64,000 bases of DNA from Amblyomma americanum (GCF_052857255.1 NC_135500.1:100029394-100093393), one strand, 5' to 3'; shown: positions 1 through 12,244, numbered from the stretch's first letter. The notes: generated by a model from the sequence alone, not told the origin. Translations and numbers: made by a program.

Positions 1-431
1 TAAAAGGTACAATGCAGTAGAAAATAGGCCGTAAAACCAAATAAAACATAAGGATTTGGACAGAGTTCGGATTGCTGTTGCTTAGGCTATGAGCCCGCAC
101 TGTACGTTTACAGGTTTACATGGGTAATCCTGGCCAGAGATGACAGCGACTAGGTTTCAACCTTGTTTTTGAACTGCACGAAACCTTTACAGAAGTCAAA
201 CCCTGTTTAAGGACCCTAATCTTAGCACACACAATGAATAGGACATATACTTCGTGTTGTATCCTCTGCTAAGCAGTATGGACATTGTGAATACTAGTCT
301 CGATCTCAGCTGGGGGCGGCTATAGCGTGAATATTCTTGAGACAAAAACAAGACAGAGGACCGAAAACAGCGAAGCCGAGTTGTAATTAAATTAAAAAAG
401 GCAACAAAAACAGCAGGGGACACTGAAGCGC
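1..431. other. Unassigned sequence at the left edge
   Basis: I see no gene, RNA or clear repeat here. The longest reading frame (minus strand, 196-423) has no recognisable domain and looks like chance. Confidence 0.5.
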
Positions 432-872
432 TGCCATAAGGGAATGACGCGATAGCGTATTGGGTTAATTGTCATGTAGGCAGAACGTCATCCTCTACAT
501 CCATAGATCCCTGGTAGTCCTCATGCGCCTCCTGGCACACTGGTACAGCGGTTAAGCGATGCGCCCCTGCCCTGCGATGACAGGTGCTCCCGGCGATTGC
601 TTTTGAGCGGCCGAATTTGCTCTTCCCGAGCGACCAATCATTAATTTAACTGCCACCTGCCATGGTGGCCAGTTTCATCTTTATCCGGCGGGCAGGTTGT
701 GATTGGGCTGCAAGGTCACGCGACCTAGGTGGTCGCTTGCCCCCTAGGTTTCTCTCTGGATACAACCTGCCACAGCCATGCCCGTGATTTTTCGCTGGAA
801 ACGCTGACGTGCGGAACGCAGACACCGGATTTTCTGGACAACGGGGCCTCTTTAACGCTCTCGCGTTAATAC
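432..872 (+). repeat. Interspersed repeat, copy A, with tRNA-like internal segment
   Basis: This block matches 31191-31650 in order and content. Both begin with a stretch containing gacgcgatagcgta. Both then carry a tRNA-like part (about 529-595 here: cctcctggcacactggtaca, then an agcgatgcgcc and cctgcgatg stretch), the motif accaatcattaattta, and a terminal gggcctctttaacgct. The ends are loosely inverted copies of each other (acgcgatagcg against cgctctcgcgt). It is probably a non-autonomous element; whether it is a SINE or a terminal-inverted-repeat element cannot be decided here. Confidence 0.6.
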
Positions 873-2350
873 AAGCCAAATAGAAAAGCAATGAAGAATT
901 AACCCATAACATGCACTCAACACAAGAGACAAAAGGGAAGTGTTCACCAAGACAGCGAGTGTCCCTGGTGAAGCCGATGCATCTGCGGCTGGGTAGGACG
1001 CAGGTTGGTGTGCCGCAGAGCGTTGATAGAGAGGCGTCGATGGGAACGGCGCTGAAAGACCCCAGCGACAGGCGGCGCAGATGTCTACCAGAGGGTGGCA
1101 CTGGATGGCCCCGAAGCCGCAGGAAGCCGAACACAAATGACCACGGGAGACCGGCGGCTGGTGATGCGTTGAACAACCCGGTAACTCGAGCAGGCCACGG
1201 CAGCACAGGACGCAAGAGGTCTGGCGTCGGCGATCCAAGGGTGGCCAAAGGCAGCACGGACACACCGTCGGTCACCCGCCACATCCACGCGCTTGAATGC
1301 CACTTCATCTGCTGCGCTATATTCTTAAAAATTTCGTATTTCCGAAACGCAAGCCCTCCACTCCTCGAGCACTTCCTTCTCTTTTTTGAAGCCACACTTG
1401 CGCGTGCGCACGTGCCACGGGTACAGTGGCTAGACACTGTACCACGGGGCTTGGCTGTTAGGCGCGTAGTTCCAATGCCATCACACCACATAACACTTTT
1501 ATTGTGTTTGCGCACGTCACGCCACATCCCATGACCAATAAAATTCCATCCTGTGAAAACTGAACCTCATGAATTTTTTGCTTATTAGAAGGGTTTGCTG
1601 ATCTGATTATACGCGGTTCAACCATGTAATAATGGCTCATCAAATCAGGTAAACATGGTGTCAAAGTTGCTATGGAAAAACCACAGTTCACTTCCACTAT
1701 ACATTCATATGGCTTGCGGCTATACTGGAGGGAACCCCTCATGTAAAGCCCTCAAGGGCTCTCGAGGTATCTATAATAAAAAAAATAAAAAAAATCAACT
1801 AATGGCTCCCGTAACTAATGTGTGGCAATATTGCAGTCGATATTTTAGGAGACTTTTATTGCCAGTGAATTCGATCGAATATTTGATTTCTTTGTTCGAA
1901 AAATTAGGCAGTAGGAGCTGGGCTGCAGTTCCCAGCTTCACAGATCCATTGGGATAAAGTTCAAGCTACTGTCTCTAATAACACTGGTAAAAACTTTTTT
2001 TTTTCTGTGGTGAGCCTAACCTGGCTGAAATCATGCTGAAAGTGATTCTTTGCAATGGTCATTCATGTTTCAGTCTACAATTCAGAGGTCAAGAAAGTTG
2101 GAACTTGCATTTTAGTTAAAGGAAGTAGAGTGTACTATGTAATTGACCACCAGAAAGAAATTTAAGAGACAAAAATAAGGCTCCGTTGATCAGAGGTCAA
2201 CCTACGTACAGGGCCTCATCCAACTAACTGCATAAGTCAAGCGGAAGAAATTGAAATAGACGAGCGATGGAAAGTGGCGGGGAAGCACCTTATGATTTGT
2301 TATGGTAACTGAATGGGAGCCAAGATAAATCAAGCTACGGAACGAAGAAG
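873..2350. other. Unassigned; overlapping long frames on both strands
   Basis: Two overlapping frames (plus 911-1534, minus 646-1527) are long because the DNA is GC-rich and stop-poor. Neither shows a domain, signal peptide or splice-supported start, and the minus frame runs into copy A of the interspersed repeat. It may be part of a larger repeat unit. Nothing else is seen up to the tandem array. Confidence 0.4.
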
Positions 2351-2608
2351 ACAGACTAACTGGTGAAAATTGGTAGATAGGGTGAATATTGGGCGAAGAT
2401 TGGATAAGGTAGACGCAACTGGCGTAGGAGACGGCGACAGACTAACGGGTGAAAATTGCTAGATAGGTTGAATATAGAGCGAAGGTTGGATAAGGTAGAC
2501 GCAGCTGGCGTAGGAGACGGCGACAGACTAACGGGTGAAAATTGGTAGATAGATTGAATATGGGGCGAAGAATGGATAAGGCAGACACAGCTGGCATAGG
2601 AAACGGCT
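2351..2608 (+). repeat. Three-copy tandem repeat, 86-bp period
   Basis: The string acagactaac followed by ggtgaaaatt recurs at 2351, 2437 and 2523, an exact 86-bp spacing. Each unit continues through ggataagg.agac and ctggc.taggaga. A few substitutions per unit, and no indel between unit starts, suggest a fairly recent duplication. The array is non-coding. Confidence 0.9.
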
Positions 2609-3323
2609 AATTCGAGATAAAAAGTAGGGTCCTATGACGTGCACTGGACGCAGCCTTGATGTTGATTATTGTATGGAAGCGGACGACTTGTTGCGCAGGC
2701 ATTATTTGTCGAGTATGCTGGCGATGAACTGTATTTTAGTTTAACATGGGGAAAAAACCGCCGTTTGGATTATCTTCATAAGGAGTCCATTCCCTAGTGT
2801 GCATGTGATGCTCTTGCGATCAACGTTTGATCTGATTGTGAGAGGAGGAAAAATTCAGTATCGTGAACACTACCAATCAAGCCACACCTACTGACTGATA
2901 AAGGACTCTCCCAGTGCTCTTCATTTACCCTGATAATATATCAACCGAGGACAATCTACCCGAGCAAATTTACTACTCTCCACTCCTTACGTGTTCTTTG
3001 GTGTCGTAGTGTGTATTTCGCTTGGTTCCGTTCCTGCCCACACAATCACATAATTTCGCTGTACTTCGCACTTCAGAAGGGTATTCAAGTCAGGCTGGGT
3101 TTGAAGAAAAACTGCTATTTAAATGACAACATAATCCGTATGTTTCAGGATCTCGTATTCGAAGGCATGTATGAAGGATGCTAAGGCCGTCGTGTATACT
3201 TGTAACCCAATTAATAACTTTTAATACAAGCCACGGGAAGTGCTATAATGCGCTCATTATTTAATTGGATTTTTTTTCTGATGAGATACGAAAGCTTTGC
3301 TTTTCATTGATGTACTTTTCCAG
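2609..3323. other. Presumed intron sequence, nothing recognised
   Basis: I searched for the exon expected to encode the start of the first MAM domain (phase 1 at its 3' end, Cys-Asp-Phe followed by Cys-Gly-Trp type motifs) and found none. It probably lies left of the window. Confidence 0.4.
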
Positions 3324-3469
3324 GATTTTATATTTATTTGAGCAACTTCGGAAGAAAGAATAAAAGCCAAGGAGAAGTGACTAGCAGCATCTTTCGCAAC
3401 ATTTTTGTATGGGACCTGTGCATGGAATTTTGGTACATCATTTCCGGCAACAACGAGACAAGTTTGGAG
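3324..3469 (+). CDS. MAM gene exon 1 (second segment of MAM domain a)
   Basis: The acceptor follows a pyrimidine-rich tract ending ttttccag, and the donor is gag|gtcaga. The exon starts in phase 1 (two bases complete a codon) and ends in phase 0. It encodes the middle of a MAM domain: a tyrosine-rich strand (FYIYLSNFG), then the hallmark DLCMEFWY motif holding the third family cysteine, then SGNNETSLE. The same kind of segment, with the same phases, is seen at 45722-45876 (RCLEFWY). The frame happens to continue open past the donor, but the MAM similarity stops there and resumes at 7605. The upstream exon was not found. Confidence 0.75.
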
Positions 3470-5332
3470 GTCAGATACTGTTTTTTTCTCGTTTATTCTA
3501 CCTCAGGTTTTGCTGAAAGGCAGAAAGATCAGGCTAATTACGCAGAAAGGTATCATTATAATAATGAAAACATGAATGTCATGCATATGTTTTGTGAGGA
3601 CGTGGCATGGTTTTACATATTTAGAAATAGTCACTAGACATGAGCAACGTATCTCAGTTGACGTCCGTGATAAAAATAATAATTATGAAGTATATGAATT
3701 ATTATTGTCATATTTTATTTGTATGAGTTTTAGGAGCAGAAAATGCTGGATGTCAAGAAAAAATACTCAAAGAGGCCTACTTCACAATACTGCAAGCTCA
3801 AACAAAAGTAATTCACAACCATGCAGAAGCTGAGCCAAGAATAAAAATGACCCACGTATTTCGCAACTTGAAATAAAGACATGAAATATATGACTAAACG
3901 AGAACAAAGCTGAAGAACGTGGCATAACCAATACTTTAGCACCAATCCAGCGAGAATGACAAACGAAGTGCAGACAGTTTCAAGAATAACACCACATGCG
4001 TTAACCTAGGTTTCTGAAAGCGATTTCTCATTCGGGGAGTTTAATTGGACGCGTTTGCTGGGTATATGTAAAGTGATATACTGTAAGTTTTGTGTTTGTT
4101 CTTTATATGGCGGGTACGTACGTTTCTCTGCCGATCGTCAGCTTAAACAAACAATATATTCCCGATCCATGTTTGAATTCTTCCCATTGGTGGTACTCGT
4201 TTTCCTTCTAGACCATGATTAGTTTCTGGTTGACGAAGAAATGGTAAATGTGAAATCGTGCGTGCATATATTTGCTAGACGGAAAAACGTTTCGCTGCTT
4301 TATATGCACAATGAGTAAATTTTCCTGGGTTGTAGACACCCCTTTTAATTTACAGCATTTATTTCGCATGTGGATGACGAATATATGAGGACCAGTGCAT
4401 AAGGCAGCAGTAATCAAGGAACGTTAATGTATTAAACTAACCTGAGGGACGGCCTTGAGGCCAAGACTTCAGTATTGGCGTCTTGCAACATGTGTAATTG
4501 GCTAAAATTTACATCAAGATATGGAAATAGTGTGAATTCAGTACCAGTTGGACGCACTTGTATGCATTTGAGGCAAATGAAATAATTTGTATCCCTGCAG
4601 TGCGAATCTCCACGATCATCATTCTTTTTCTAGACCCGTTCGTTGCCACTAATCACTGCAATATTCACATACGAAATCAGCTTGCCAGCACTATGTCTGT
4701 TACGGCGTCATTCATAGAGACGAAAAATTCAGCAAATGGGATAACGCTAACGGTACCCTTGTTTCGCATTCTCGACAGGAGGAGTAGCTGGAATACGGCA
4801 GCAGAGTCGGTTGCTGGCATTTTTTCTAGTGAATATGCTATGCAACCTCTTTTTGTGACCCTTTGTCTACTGTATACCTTGACGTAATCACAGTTGCAGT
4901 CCTTGCGCAGCAACCATAGTGGTACCTTTACCGAAAAATCCTTGAGTGTGCTTATGGAAAATATTTGTCATGAAACACATGAAAATATTTTTTTCTCTTA
5001 GAAACCTTCAAAAGTCGTCAGCTCTTGGAAGGGGGGTTCAGGTGTGGTCGCTCGCATGCAGTCACTGTTTTCGCTACGTCCGGTTCATGTTCAACGTAAG
5101 GGCATTTGTATTCGGTCTTGTGTAGCACATATTTTGGCTGAAATTTTCTTGGCCAGTATTGATCAATATCTGATGAGAAAATATTTCTTAAAGTTTTAGT
5201 CACGCAGACGACTATTTGATTTTTCTTAAAGAGCAACCCGGTGATACACACGGACTCCGAGCAAAAGACTTTATCGGTCTTCAAACGACACGAGACGGGT
5301 TTAATCTATACCTACAAAATTCCTGATCATAA
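3470..5332. other. Intron 1, left part
   Basis: AT-rich intron with no recognisable gene or element before the Penelope-like remnant. Short frames (3576-3833 plus, 4558-4887 plus) show no domain. Confidence 0.5.
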
Positions 5333-6225
5333 GAGATTGAAGTTTTAGATATTTACCTCACCTCAACCCTAGATTACACGCGCCTGATGTACTTGCCACC
5401 AACCCGAAAAGACCTGTTGTCGTTCGAATCTGAACATTCTAAGACGGTAAAACAGGCAACTGGCATATTTGGCTGAAGGAAGCCTTGCAAATTTCATGTG
5501 TTCACATGTTCAATGACGGCCTCAACAATCAGGTTGGCAGGTTACAGAAGGCTGGTTCCCCTTTGTCAGCCGTGGTCGCTGTGGCAGAGAAGCTTCAGCA
5601 AACATTGAAGGCTGGGACATCCCACGAAGATGGCTGTCGGCCAAAGATCAGACCGGCTGTTGTCCCCCATATAGGGTGTCCCACACCTCAAGAATGTTTC
5701 CAATCGCTAGAGTGTGCCGGTGGTTTTTTGCACCTTGGAAGTTTGCCTCTTTGTTGCCACGGATCGTCTCCGGAAAAAACATGCGTGCAAGAATGCACGA
5801 ATCATTACGCCAATCAGTTTGGCAGGTGTTCGGCGGTGGTTGTATTTGAGATCACCCTGTCATGCGGGAAAGTATCCATAGGCCAAACTGGCCGTTGTAT
5901 AAACCAGCGACTGGAGAAACAGCAGCTTTCGATGAAAAAAGGAAAAGGGTCCACTTCGTTCTTTCATTGCGGCGCATGCTCCTTGGCTACGCCTGGTAAG
6001 CCATGCCGGCCTTTGCTTGCTAGAACCAAACTCTGGAGGCGCAGTCGTGACCTGACGGCACGTGAGCTGGCAGAGGTTTTTTTCATTGACGGTTCAGGTG
6101 ATAACTGTGTAAGCGACATATCAGTCAAATTGTATAGAAAAGAAAAAGGTTGCTGGCATGTGCGCTTTAGGCAATAATTTGGCAGGCATAAAAGTATAAA
6201 TATGTGTTATTTCTGAATAAAGTTA
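5333..6225 (+). pseudogene. Penelope-like retroelement remnant with GIY-YIG endonuclease region
   Basis: This is a 5'-truncated, frame-broken C-terminal part of a Penelope-like element. From 5333 to about 5470, one frame gives residues resembling the end of the reverse transcriptase (LLSFESEHSKTVK). After a frame change, 5485-6177 reads the linker (DGLNNQVGRLQ, RPKIRP) and a GIY-YIG-like domain (FEITLSCGKVSIGQTGRCIN, SRDLTARELAEVFFI, GDNCVSD). In intact relatives I expect Tyr-x-Ile and Val-Tyr-Ile-Gly; here both tyrosines are replaced (FEI, VSIGQ), while the glutamate in ELAEVFFI remains. The ATG at 5485 is not a real start. An AATAAA-like signal follows near 6216. It is inactive and lies in intron 1 of the MAM gene. 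Confidence 0.8.
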
Positions 6226-7604
6226 GTCGCTAATATGCGTCCCTGCTTTGTGCTCTTCTAGCGTGTGCCTTTTTTTCCCCATCTGGTTTGCTCAATTCAA
6301 TCACCATCCTTTCAAGCGCCACTTCTGTCGTATTTAGAATGTTGCAACCCAGAGTGGGGGCATTTTATCTCTTTTAGTTCATTATTTTTTTCTGTGTGTG
6401 CCTGCCGTTACTTGCTTTGAAACGTTAAACTGATGCTATGTTTCAAATTTTCATTATCCTTTCTGAATAACTGTAGGCGCCTATATGCATTCTTTTACAT
6501 TATCTCCAAAAACCTGTTGGTACTAATTTCTCTTTTAGCATTTGGTAACTGGCGTCTTAGCTTGCTTATTTTAATTTTTAGCCTTATGTGCGTTATGCGG
6601 TATATCAGTTGTGTTTTCCTTGATGGATCCTTCACATAACGCCCGAAAAGGCCCTTGGGATATCTGAAATAAATTAATAAGTGAAACAGTGTAAGCTTGA
6701 TAGCACGTCTTCCGCGTGTTTAATGGATGCCGACTTTGCCACCTCTAATTTCATTTTTCTTTCGAAATCTATAGTGTGATATGCGTCTGCAAGACAAAAT
6801 TGTTTCCAGAATTCTTCGGGAGCTTATATGGCATGTTATAGTATTGGTCTGCTACTGTTTTCAAGCATTGTAGCACTTGGAACGAATTATTGTGCATGCC
6901 TGCATAAAATTAACCGCTCGTGTTTTACCTCGCAAAACAAGCGAATCGGCTTTCTAGAGGATTCAATATACTATCTCCGCTGAGGAATGTTTGTTTTGAA
7001 TGGAAATAATGAGTGGATACTAAAGGGGTATAAACTGTTCATCATCTTCGGCACGCACCGGGCTTAAGGCGAAACAGTCAATGCACCCGGTTCCCACAGG
7101 CCTGTTACTCCGACATCACCAGCCATTATCGTAGGAGGCCACAATGCAATATCCTAGATAAAAAAATAAAACAACGTGAGACGTGTTACTTCTTTTAACG
7201 CACGGGTTGCAGAGAGAAATACAAATGTTTCACATGTTCCGTTGCATGTTCGGACGCTTTCACCTTCTTTTGGCTGCGAAGTGTTCGGGGACATGTTACG
7301 ACCACGCGTCTCACGCGATGATGACAAAGGTTGTGAAACGCGTGGGTGAAGGTGCATGTTGGGGGTGGTCACAGGACCACCTGTGAGCGCGGGCACCTCT
7401 TGAAGATGACGAAGGTAACGCGAAGCAGGCGCTCGCGTTAGCCGCGGAATGAAACAGCGCGCAGAATGGTGCGTAAGCTGCTCAATAAATAGCTCTCGCT
7501 GCATTAAAAGACTGATTACGAAGAAACATGGAAACCTTAAGAAATGACTATTCAGGGTGATTTGATCATATGTATTCTCGTATAATGGCGTCGTATCATT
7601 ACAG
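6226..7604. other. Intron 1, right part
   Basis: AT-rich, without a recognised gene. The minus-strand frame 7154-7639 overlaps MAM exon 2 on the other strand and has no domain. Confidence 0.5.
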
Positions 7605-7721
7605 GTGGTGTCAATATACCCGCATCCGAGCTGGAGCAAACACGTTAATCTTTGGCGCCAGGGAGCCAGCGGTCACAACACCTGGCAGTATGGACGCATC
7701 GCAGTGCCGTTGATGAACAGG
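7605..7721 (+). CDS. MAM gene exon 2 (third segment of MAM domain a)
   Basis: The acceptor is atcattacag|gtggtg and the donor agg|gtgaga; the exon is phase 0 at both ends and encodes 39 codons. It reads a basic/aromatic strand, then LWRQG, then NTWQYGRIAVPL, matching the MAM pattern of Leu-Trp-x-x-x-Gly followed by Trp-x-x-Gly-x-Val/Ile. The phase 0-0 segment recurs at 52993-53103 and, fused to its neighbour, in 20598-20875. No stop occurs, and the join with exon 1 is in frame. Confidence 0.75.
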
Positions 7722-10700
7722 GTGAGAAGACACACCAGAATGTGGTAAAGCAATGGCAGCGAAATCTAACTTTGAAATTCTCAAAAACTGCTACTTAGCC
7801 GTAATTTACAGCTGCTATGCCTTCCTCACAAATGCACGTGCACAACACAAACATTTCTTTCTTCGTTCCAGTGTGCTCTTTAGTCCATTAGATTAGGGTC
7901 GCAGATATGGTAGAAGTAGACGCCGTTCACCAGGTAGACTTAGTCACCAGAATTGAGGAACTTCAACCAGCCGACCTAACCAGACTGAACTCGATGACTG
8001 GCTGATTGCTTCACAATTTAAAAAAAATAGCAACGCAGTGAGCAAGTCTTTAGATGAAGACCTTGTGGGAGGATCCCGCAGTTGAAAAAGGGATTCAAAC
8101 CTCTTTGAGGCGGCGCTTTGAGAATGAGCAATCAGCACCCTCTATGGCGCGAATATCGAAAAACGAGAGCGAGGTTGGCTCGATCGCTTCTCTGCAAGGC
8201 ATCGTTCGCACAAAATTAGGCGCTTTGCTTCGAAAAGTCGACACTCCTGCTTCAGTGTGCCTTTTGAAAGATCTGAGATCTGACTTATCTAAAGTGAGAG
8301 CAAAAATTACCTATATTAAGCAGAGCAAAAAAAAAATCATCGTGAACTTGAAACAATCAGTTCTGAAGCAATAGCACCGCGTGTTTTGCCACTGCCATTC
8401 AGCGTACAGTAGAAATGCAATTGATCAAAGTGCCTTGGAGGTGCTTAGTGTCCATGGTACATGAGTAACCGCGAGTAAAGCAACAGACGAACGCAGCCCC
8501 ACAGGGCCAAATGACTAAACTGTCCTGGTGACCCAACACTCAGCTCCAGGGGCTGAAGTCAGAGCGCACCACATCGTGGATAATCAGTCAATGAGGCGTC
8601 TGTATTGCTCCCACTGGAAAACGGATGATCTCAAAGGCAGCCGCGGAGGCTCAAACTTTGAAGAAACACTCGTAGTCTTTCCCTGGCATCTTGGCACACA
8701 CAGTGGAGCTGCAGAACCCTACTAATCGACTTGGAAGCAAGCTGTCTGGGATGCAGAATTTTGATATAGGTTATCCATACGAGGCACAACAAACTAAACC
8801 CGCGGCGCTCTGGCCAATAGGAAGCGTACGCACAGCAAACCAGCGATTACCATAGAGGCCATCTCCTTTCAAAAGCTGCGCATCACATAAGCGAAGGTAT
8901 TTTACGAACTCTGAACTTGAAGAGGTAACGGGAAAGAGAAGACCTAAGGACGCCGTGATAGTGATGACTAGGTAATATATTTATTCCCGTCTACAGAATT
9001 CTGACAGCAGAAGCTACCACGTTTCCACTCCTAGAAAACTGCCTTGCTTTGAGCTTCTCTTTTCTAAAAAAACAAACAAACAAAGAAACGCGGAGGTATT
9101 CTTTAGTGAAAGATTAAATATGACGAGTTCCATAATTCCATACGCTTTCATAAGAAATTTTATGGTGTCAGTATAGAGCATATGGAGTCGGTTGGATCAT
9201 ATGGAAGCAGGTATGGAAGCTTACGGACTCCAAACGACGTCATGTACACTGCACGGAAACCGTATGGAAATTATATAGAACGCATATGGACTTCGTACAC
9301 GAAAGATATAGATTTCTGTATTTTTTGCATATTTTATTGATCCTGTATTCCTACAATTCCATACGAGCGGCAAATATGAAACGCTTCAGTAGGGTTTGAA
9401 GAATTATTTCGCGTATGCATATGCGAGTACTTCCGTCTTTTTTTCTCGATGCTGCTGCCATAATTTGCAACAAGCTTCTAGTAAAATAAAAAACAGGACA
9501 CATTTCTACCTATGTGACCAGTATCCGATCCCATTATACATACATATTACTGAAAGTGCCTTTCACTTTAATCTTTTTCGCTGTATATGTAACTGCAGTA
9601 ATTTGTCTGTTTGAAAAAAAGTATTTTGATGTGGCCTCATTTTAAATCAATGTTATTCTATGCGCATTTCACTTTCACCTTTTTTGAAACTGTATATAAA
9701 TATTGCATAACTTTAATAGGAAAAAAACGTATTCCGAGTTTGCCTCGCTATTTTTTTCTCCACCTATTGCATGGGCCCAAGCCTAGCCGATTAGACTAAG
9801 GGGCCAGATGTTTCAAACGCATGTTTTTCTGACCGCATCCAGTCAACTAAAATTGAATTGAATATAATTGCACCAGCAGAATCAAGAACAATCTGTAGAG
9901 GCGCGAACAGATTACGTTTGCCTGTCCTGAAAGGTTCGCTTTTGTATTTTATTTTTGAAAGAGTAATTGTTATCGAAATCATATAACCAGGCAAGGGTTC
10001 ACTTATATCCACATATATCGTACATGTGATCACTAATCAAGAGTGGCTAGCTATGAAGAAATCCAGCAAAGTTCATGACTTTCCAGTGACACTTGTCGCG
10101 GTTGTGTAAATATTTTCACGGCCGTGCATGTTAATGATGGTGGTTAATAAGAGTATTGCATGATAAAACGCCACCACTTTTCTGTTTTTAATTGCCCGTA
10201 AGGCCAAGTGATATACTGCTTTATCGCATTTTGCCAAGACGGCAATTTTTTTAAGGAGCTGTAAAAGCAGTCTGAGATATGTGTGCCAATCATGTCGCCA
10301 AAAGTTTTATTTTTGTCATTTTTTTCAAGATTATTTTTGTCATTGCCACTGTTAGAAAAGTTGAACTGCATTTTTGCGCCAGGATAGGTCAGAAATATTG
10401 TGGAGAATGCTACCGGTAATCCAAAGCAGTTTAGATTCGAATGATTTACTATTTGCTTTGCAGGATAAGGCACGCGATAGAGAACATGCCTACATTATGG
10501 TACTGTAGTGTACTAGATTATAGTGTATTAATCTAGTACACTATAATGATATTTAATTTTCGAATTGATACTCTACCCTATTAGCACACTAACAAATTTG
10601 TTGCCTTGCGCATCCATTGGCTAGGGAGTGCAGTTCTCTTATATCTCCGTGTTATACACGGTATGGCGTTAAACAATTGTACGAAGCGTTGTTTCATTTA

Positions 10701-10876
10701 GTCCGATTTTAAAAGTTAATTTTTTTTACAGATCTGTGAAATACTGCATGTGTATCAGCATATATAGTATATCTGCAGTGATAGCAACTTTCAGTGTAAC
10801 TTACCATGTATGAAAACCATCGGGAGCAGACCATTTTTCTATGCCTATCTACACTATGTTAGAAGCTAAATAATAG
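7722..10876. other. Intron 2
   Basis: Mostly AT-rich with no supported gene. A plus frame at 8054-8374 encodes a basic, lysine-rich stretch with no domain I recognise. Around 9120-9370 there is a degenerate field of atatgga/tccatac words on both strands, which looks like an old palindromic repeat. Confidence 0.5.
10506..10543. repeat. Perfect 15-bp hairpin
   Basis: Arms tagtgtactagatta (10506-10520) and taatctagtacacta (10529-10543) are perfect reverse complements around an 8-base loop. It sits in AT-rich intron sequence. No tRNA or microRNA precursor features are evident. Confidence 0.8.
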
Positions 10877-11045
10877 GTTGCGGTGAATCACCACGAAGAA
10901 GGTTTTGGTGTCTCGTTCAAGGCTATTTTCCGAGGAATTGTTGGGCCGGCGTCGTCTCCTGCATACATTGCTCTGGATGATATCGGCATAATCGACGATT
11001 CGGGCTGTAAGACGTGGCCCGAGGGCGCCCAAGCCCTGACCACAG
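10877..11045 (+). CDS. MAM gene exon 3 (last segment of MAM domain a)
   Basis: The acceptor is taatag|gttgcg and the donor acag|gtgagg; the exon enters in phase 0 and leaves in phase 1. It encodes 56 codons containing the terminal MAM strand (VSFKAIFRGIVG), the hallmark YIALDDIGIID and the fourth family cysteine (DSGCK), followed by a linker leading into the next domain. The branch-point/pyrimidine tract is weak, so the 5' boundary is the least certain part. The exon is partly overlapped by a meaningless minus-strand frame that begins in the adjacent SINE; the plus-strand MAM match and phase agreement with exons 2 and 4 decide the call. Confidence 0.75.
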
Positions 11046-11119
11046 GTGAGGACTGAAGGCTTCCATTTAATTTTTGCAGGTACCCCGCACACTTGAGGAG
11101 CGTTGCTGTTTTGGTCGGT

Positions 11120-11424
11120 TAATAATAATAATTGGTTTTTTGGGGAAAGGAAATGGCGCAGTATCTGTCTCATATATCGGCGGACACCTGAACCGCGCCA
11201 TAAGGGAAGGGATAAAGGAGGGAGTGAAAGAAGAATAGGTGCCGTAGTGGAGGGCTCCGGAATAATTTCGACCACCGGGCGATCTTGAACGTGCACTGAC
11301 ATCGCACAGCACACGGGCGCCTTAGCGTTTTGCCTCCATAAATACGCAGCCGCCGCGGTCGGGTTCCAACCCGGGAACTCCGGATCAGCAGCCGAGCGCC
11401 CTAACCACTGAGCCAACGCGGCGG
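11120..11424 (-). mobile_element. tRNA-derived SINE, full-length long subtype
   Basis: Read on the minus strand, it begins with a tRNA-like head (ttggctcagtggttagggcg as A box, gggttggaacccgac in the B-box position). It continues with gtgcacgttcaagatc, ggtggtcgaaattattccgg, a pyrimidine-rich (cttctttcactccctccttt) segment and cagatactgcgccatttcct, and ends in a TAT/AAT-rich tail at 11120. The head matches the Ruka-like copies elsewhere; the 3' half differs and is shared with 20964-21121 and 63539-63761, so there are at least two SINE subtypes. Confidence 0.8.
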
Positions 11425-12084
11425 GTTTTCGGTCGCTTAGAACGCAGTTTTAGGAACAACAAAAGCGCCAGAGAACAACACAGTGGAAGAAACACCAGAG
11501 AGCGCTCCGGCACGTGCGTGTTTGTCTTCCAGGTTCCCGTTTTTTTTCCAGAGCAATTATTGGAGGTGAGACACGGGAGACTTCAGTGTGGCCGAGAAGG
11601 GCCAATATTTCAGTTCCATTCCTGCACTGCTGTGTTTTCAATCCTACATTACTACTATTTTCATTCCTACATCCTGTCCGAGTAAGAGAGGTTTGTTTTA
11701 TTCCGATCTCATTAGGATCATCATCGCGCAAAAAAAAAAAAAACCTGGCTTTGTAGTCCTTCATAAAGTGCAGAGAAAACTCGACCTCGTGCACTAGAAA
11801 AAGCTAGCTGACTGGTGGAGACAGTAGTAGCCTGTTCAGGTCTCATGATGTGCGACCTGTCGCACCTGTCACCTCTCTCCCGCTAAGCTGCCGACTCTCC
11901 TTCCCCGCCCATCTTTCTCACTCTTCCTTGTACCTCTGCATTAGGAGCGTCATCCTTGAAAGGCCGGGCGTTGTGGTACGCCAAAAAATTTGCTGATTGG
12001 TCGCACCATGCCTGCCAAGTGCCAACCATTCTCCGCTTCCTCTGTCAACTCTCTCTCCCGCGATAGCACAACCCCGATCGGCAG
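11425..12084. other. Intron 3, unassigned
   Basis: No gene recognised. Frames on both strands at 11450-11797 overlap each other and show no domain. The part from about 11905 probably belongs to the body of the tRNA-like element that follows. Confidence 0.4.
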
Positions 12085-12200
12085 GGAAGAAGCTCAGTTT
12101 TGTGGTCATAAAATTTCTTGACCACATGCCGCCAGAGGGATGCGAACCCACGACCTTCGCGACCGGTGCTCTACCAACTGAGCTACGGCGACGGCTGTTA
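12085..12200 (-). mobile_element. tRNA-like SINE head
   Basis: On the minus strand the sequence contains gccgtagctcagttggtaga and, after a short gap, gtcgtgggttcgcatccc, with a possible acceptor pairing (gtcgccg against tggcggc). The D and T arms can fold, but only 16 nt separate D stem and T stem where about 22 are needed, so the anticodon arm is incomplete. This is therefore a tRNA-derived repeat head, not a working tRNA. Confidence 0.55.
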
Positions 12201-12244
12201 AAGGTTCTGTTTCAGGGGTAGTTATGTTGCGTGTAACCTAAACT

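Noticed and set aside
646..1534. Long overlapping frames on both strands (207 and 293 codons)
   Set aside because: GC-rich stop-poor DNA; no domain, splice signal or composition of a gene; the minus frame runs into an interspersed repeat.
8054..8374. Lysine-rich 106-codon plus frame
   Set aside because: No family resemblance I can name and not supported by splice phases; left as intron sequence.
10859..11416. 185-codon minus-strand frame
   Set aside because: It reads through a SINE and then across the opposite strand of MAM exon 3, whose plus-strand MAM match and phases are convincing.
12128..12200. Possible tRNA gene on the minus strand
   Set aside because: D and T arms and an acceptor pairing exist, but the anticodon arm is about six bases short, so it is a tRNA-derived repeat head.
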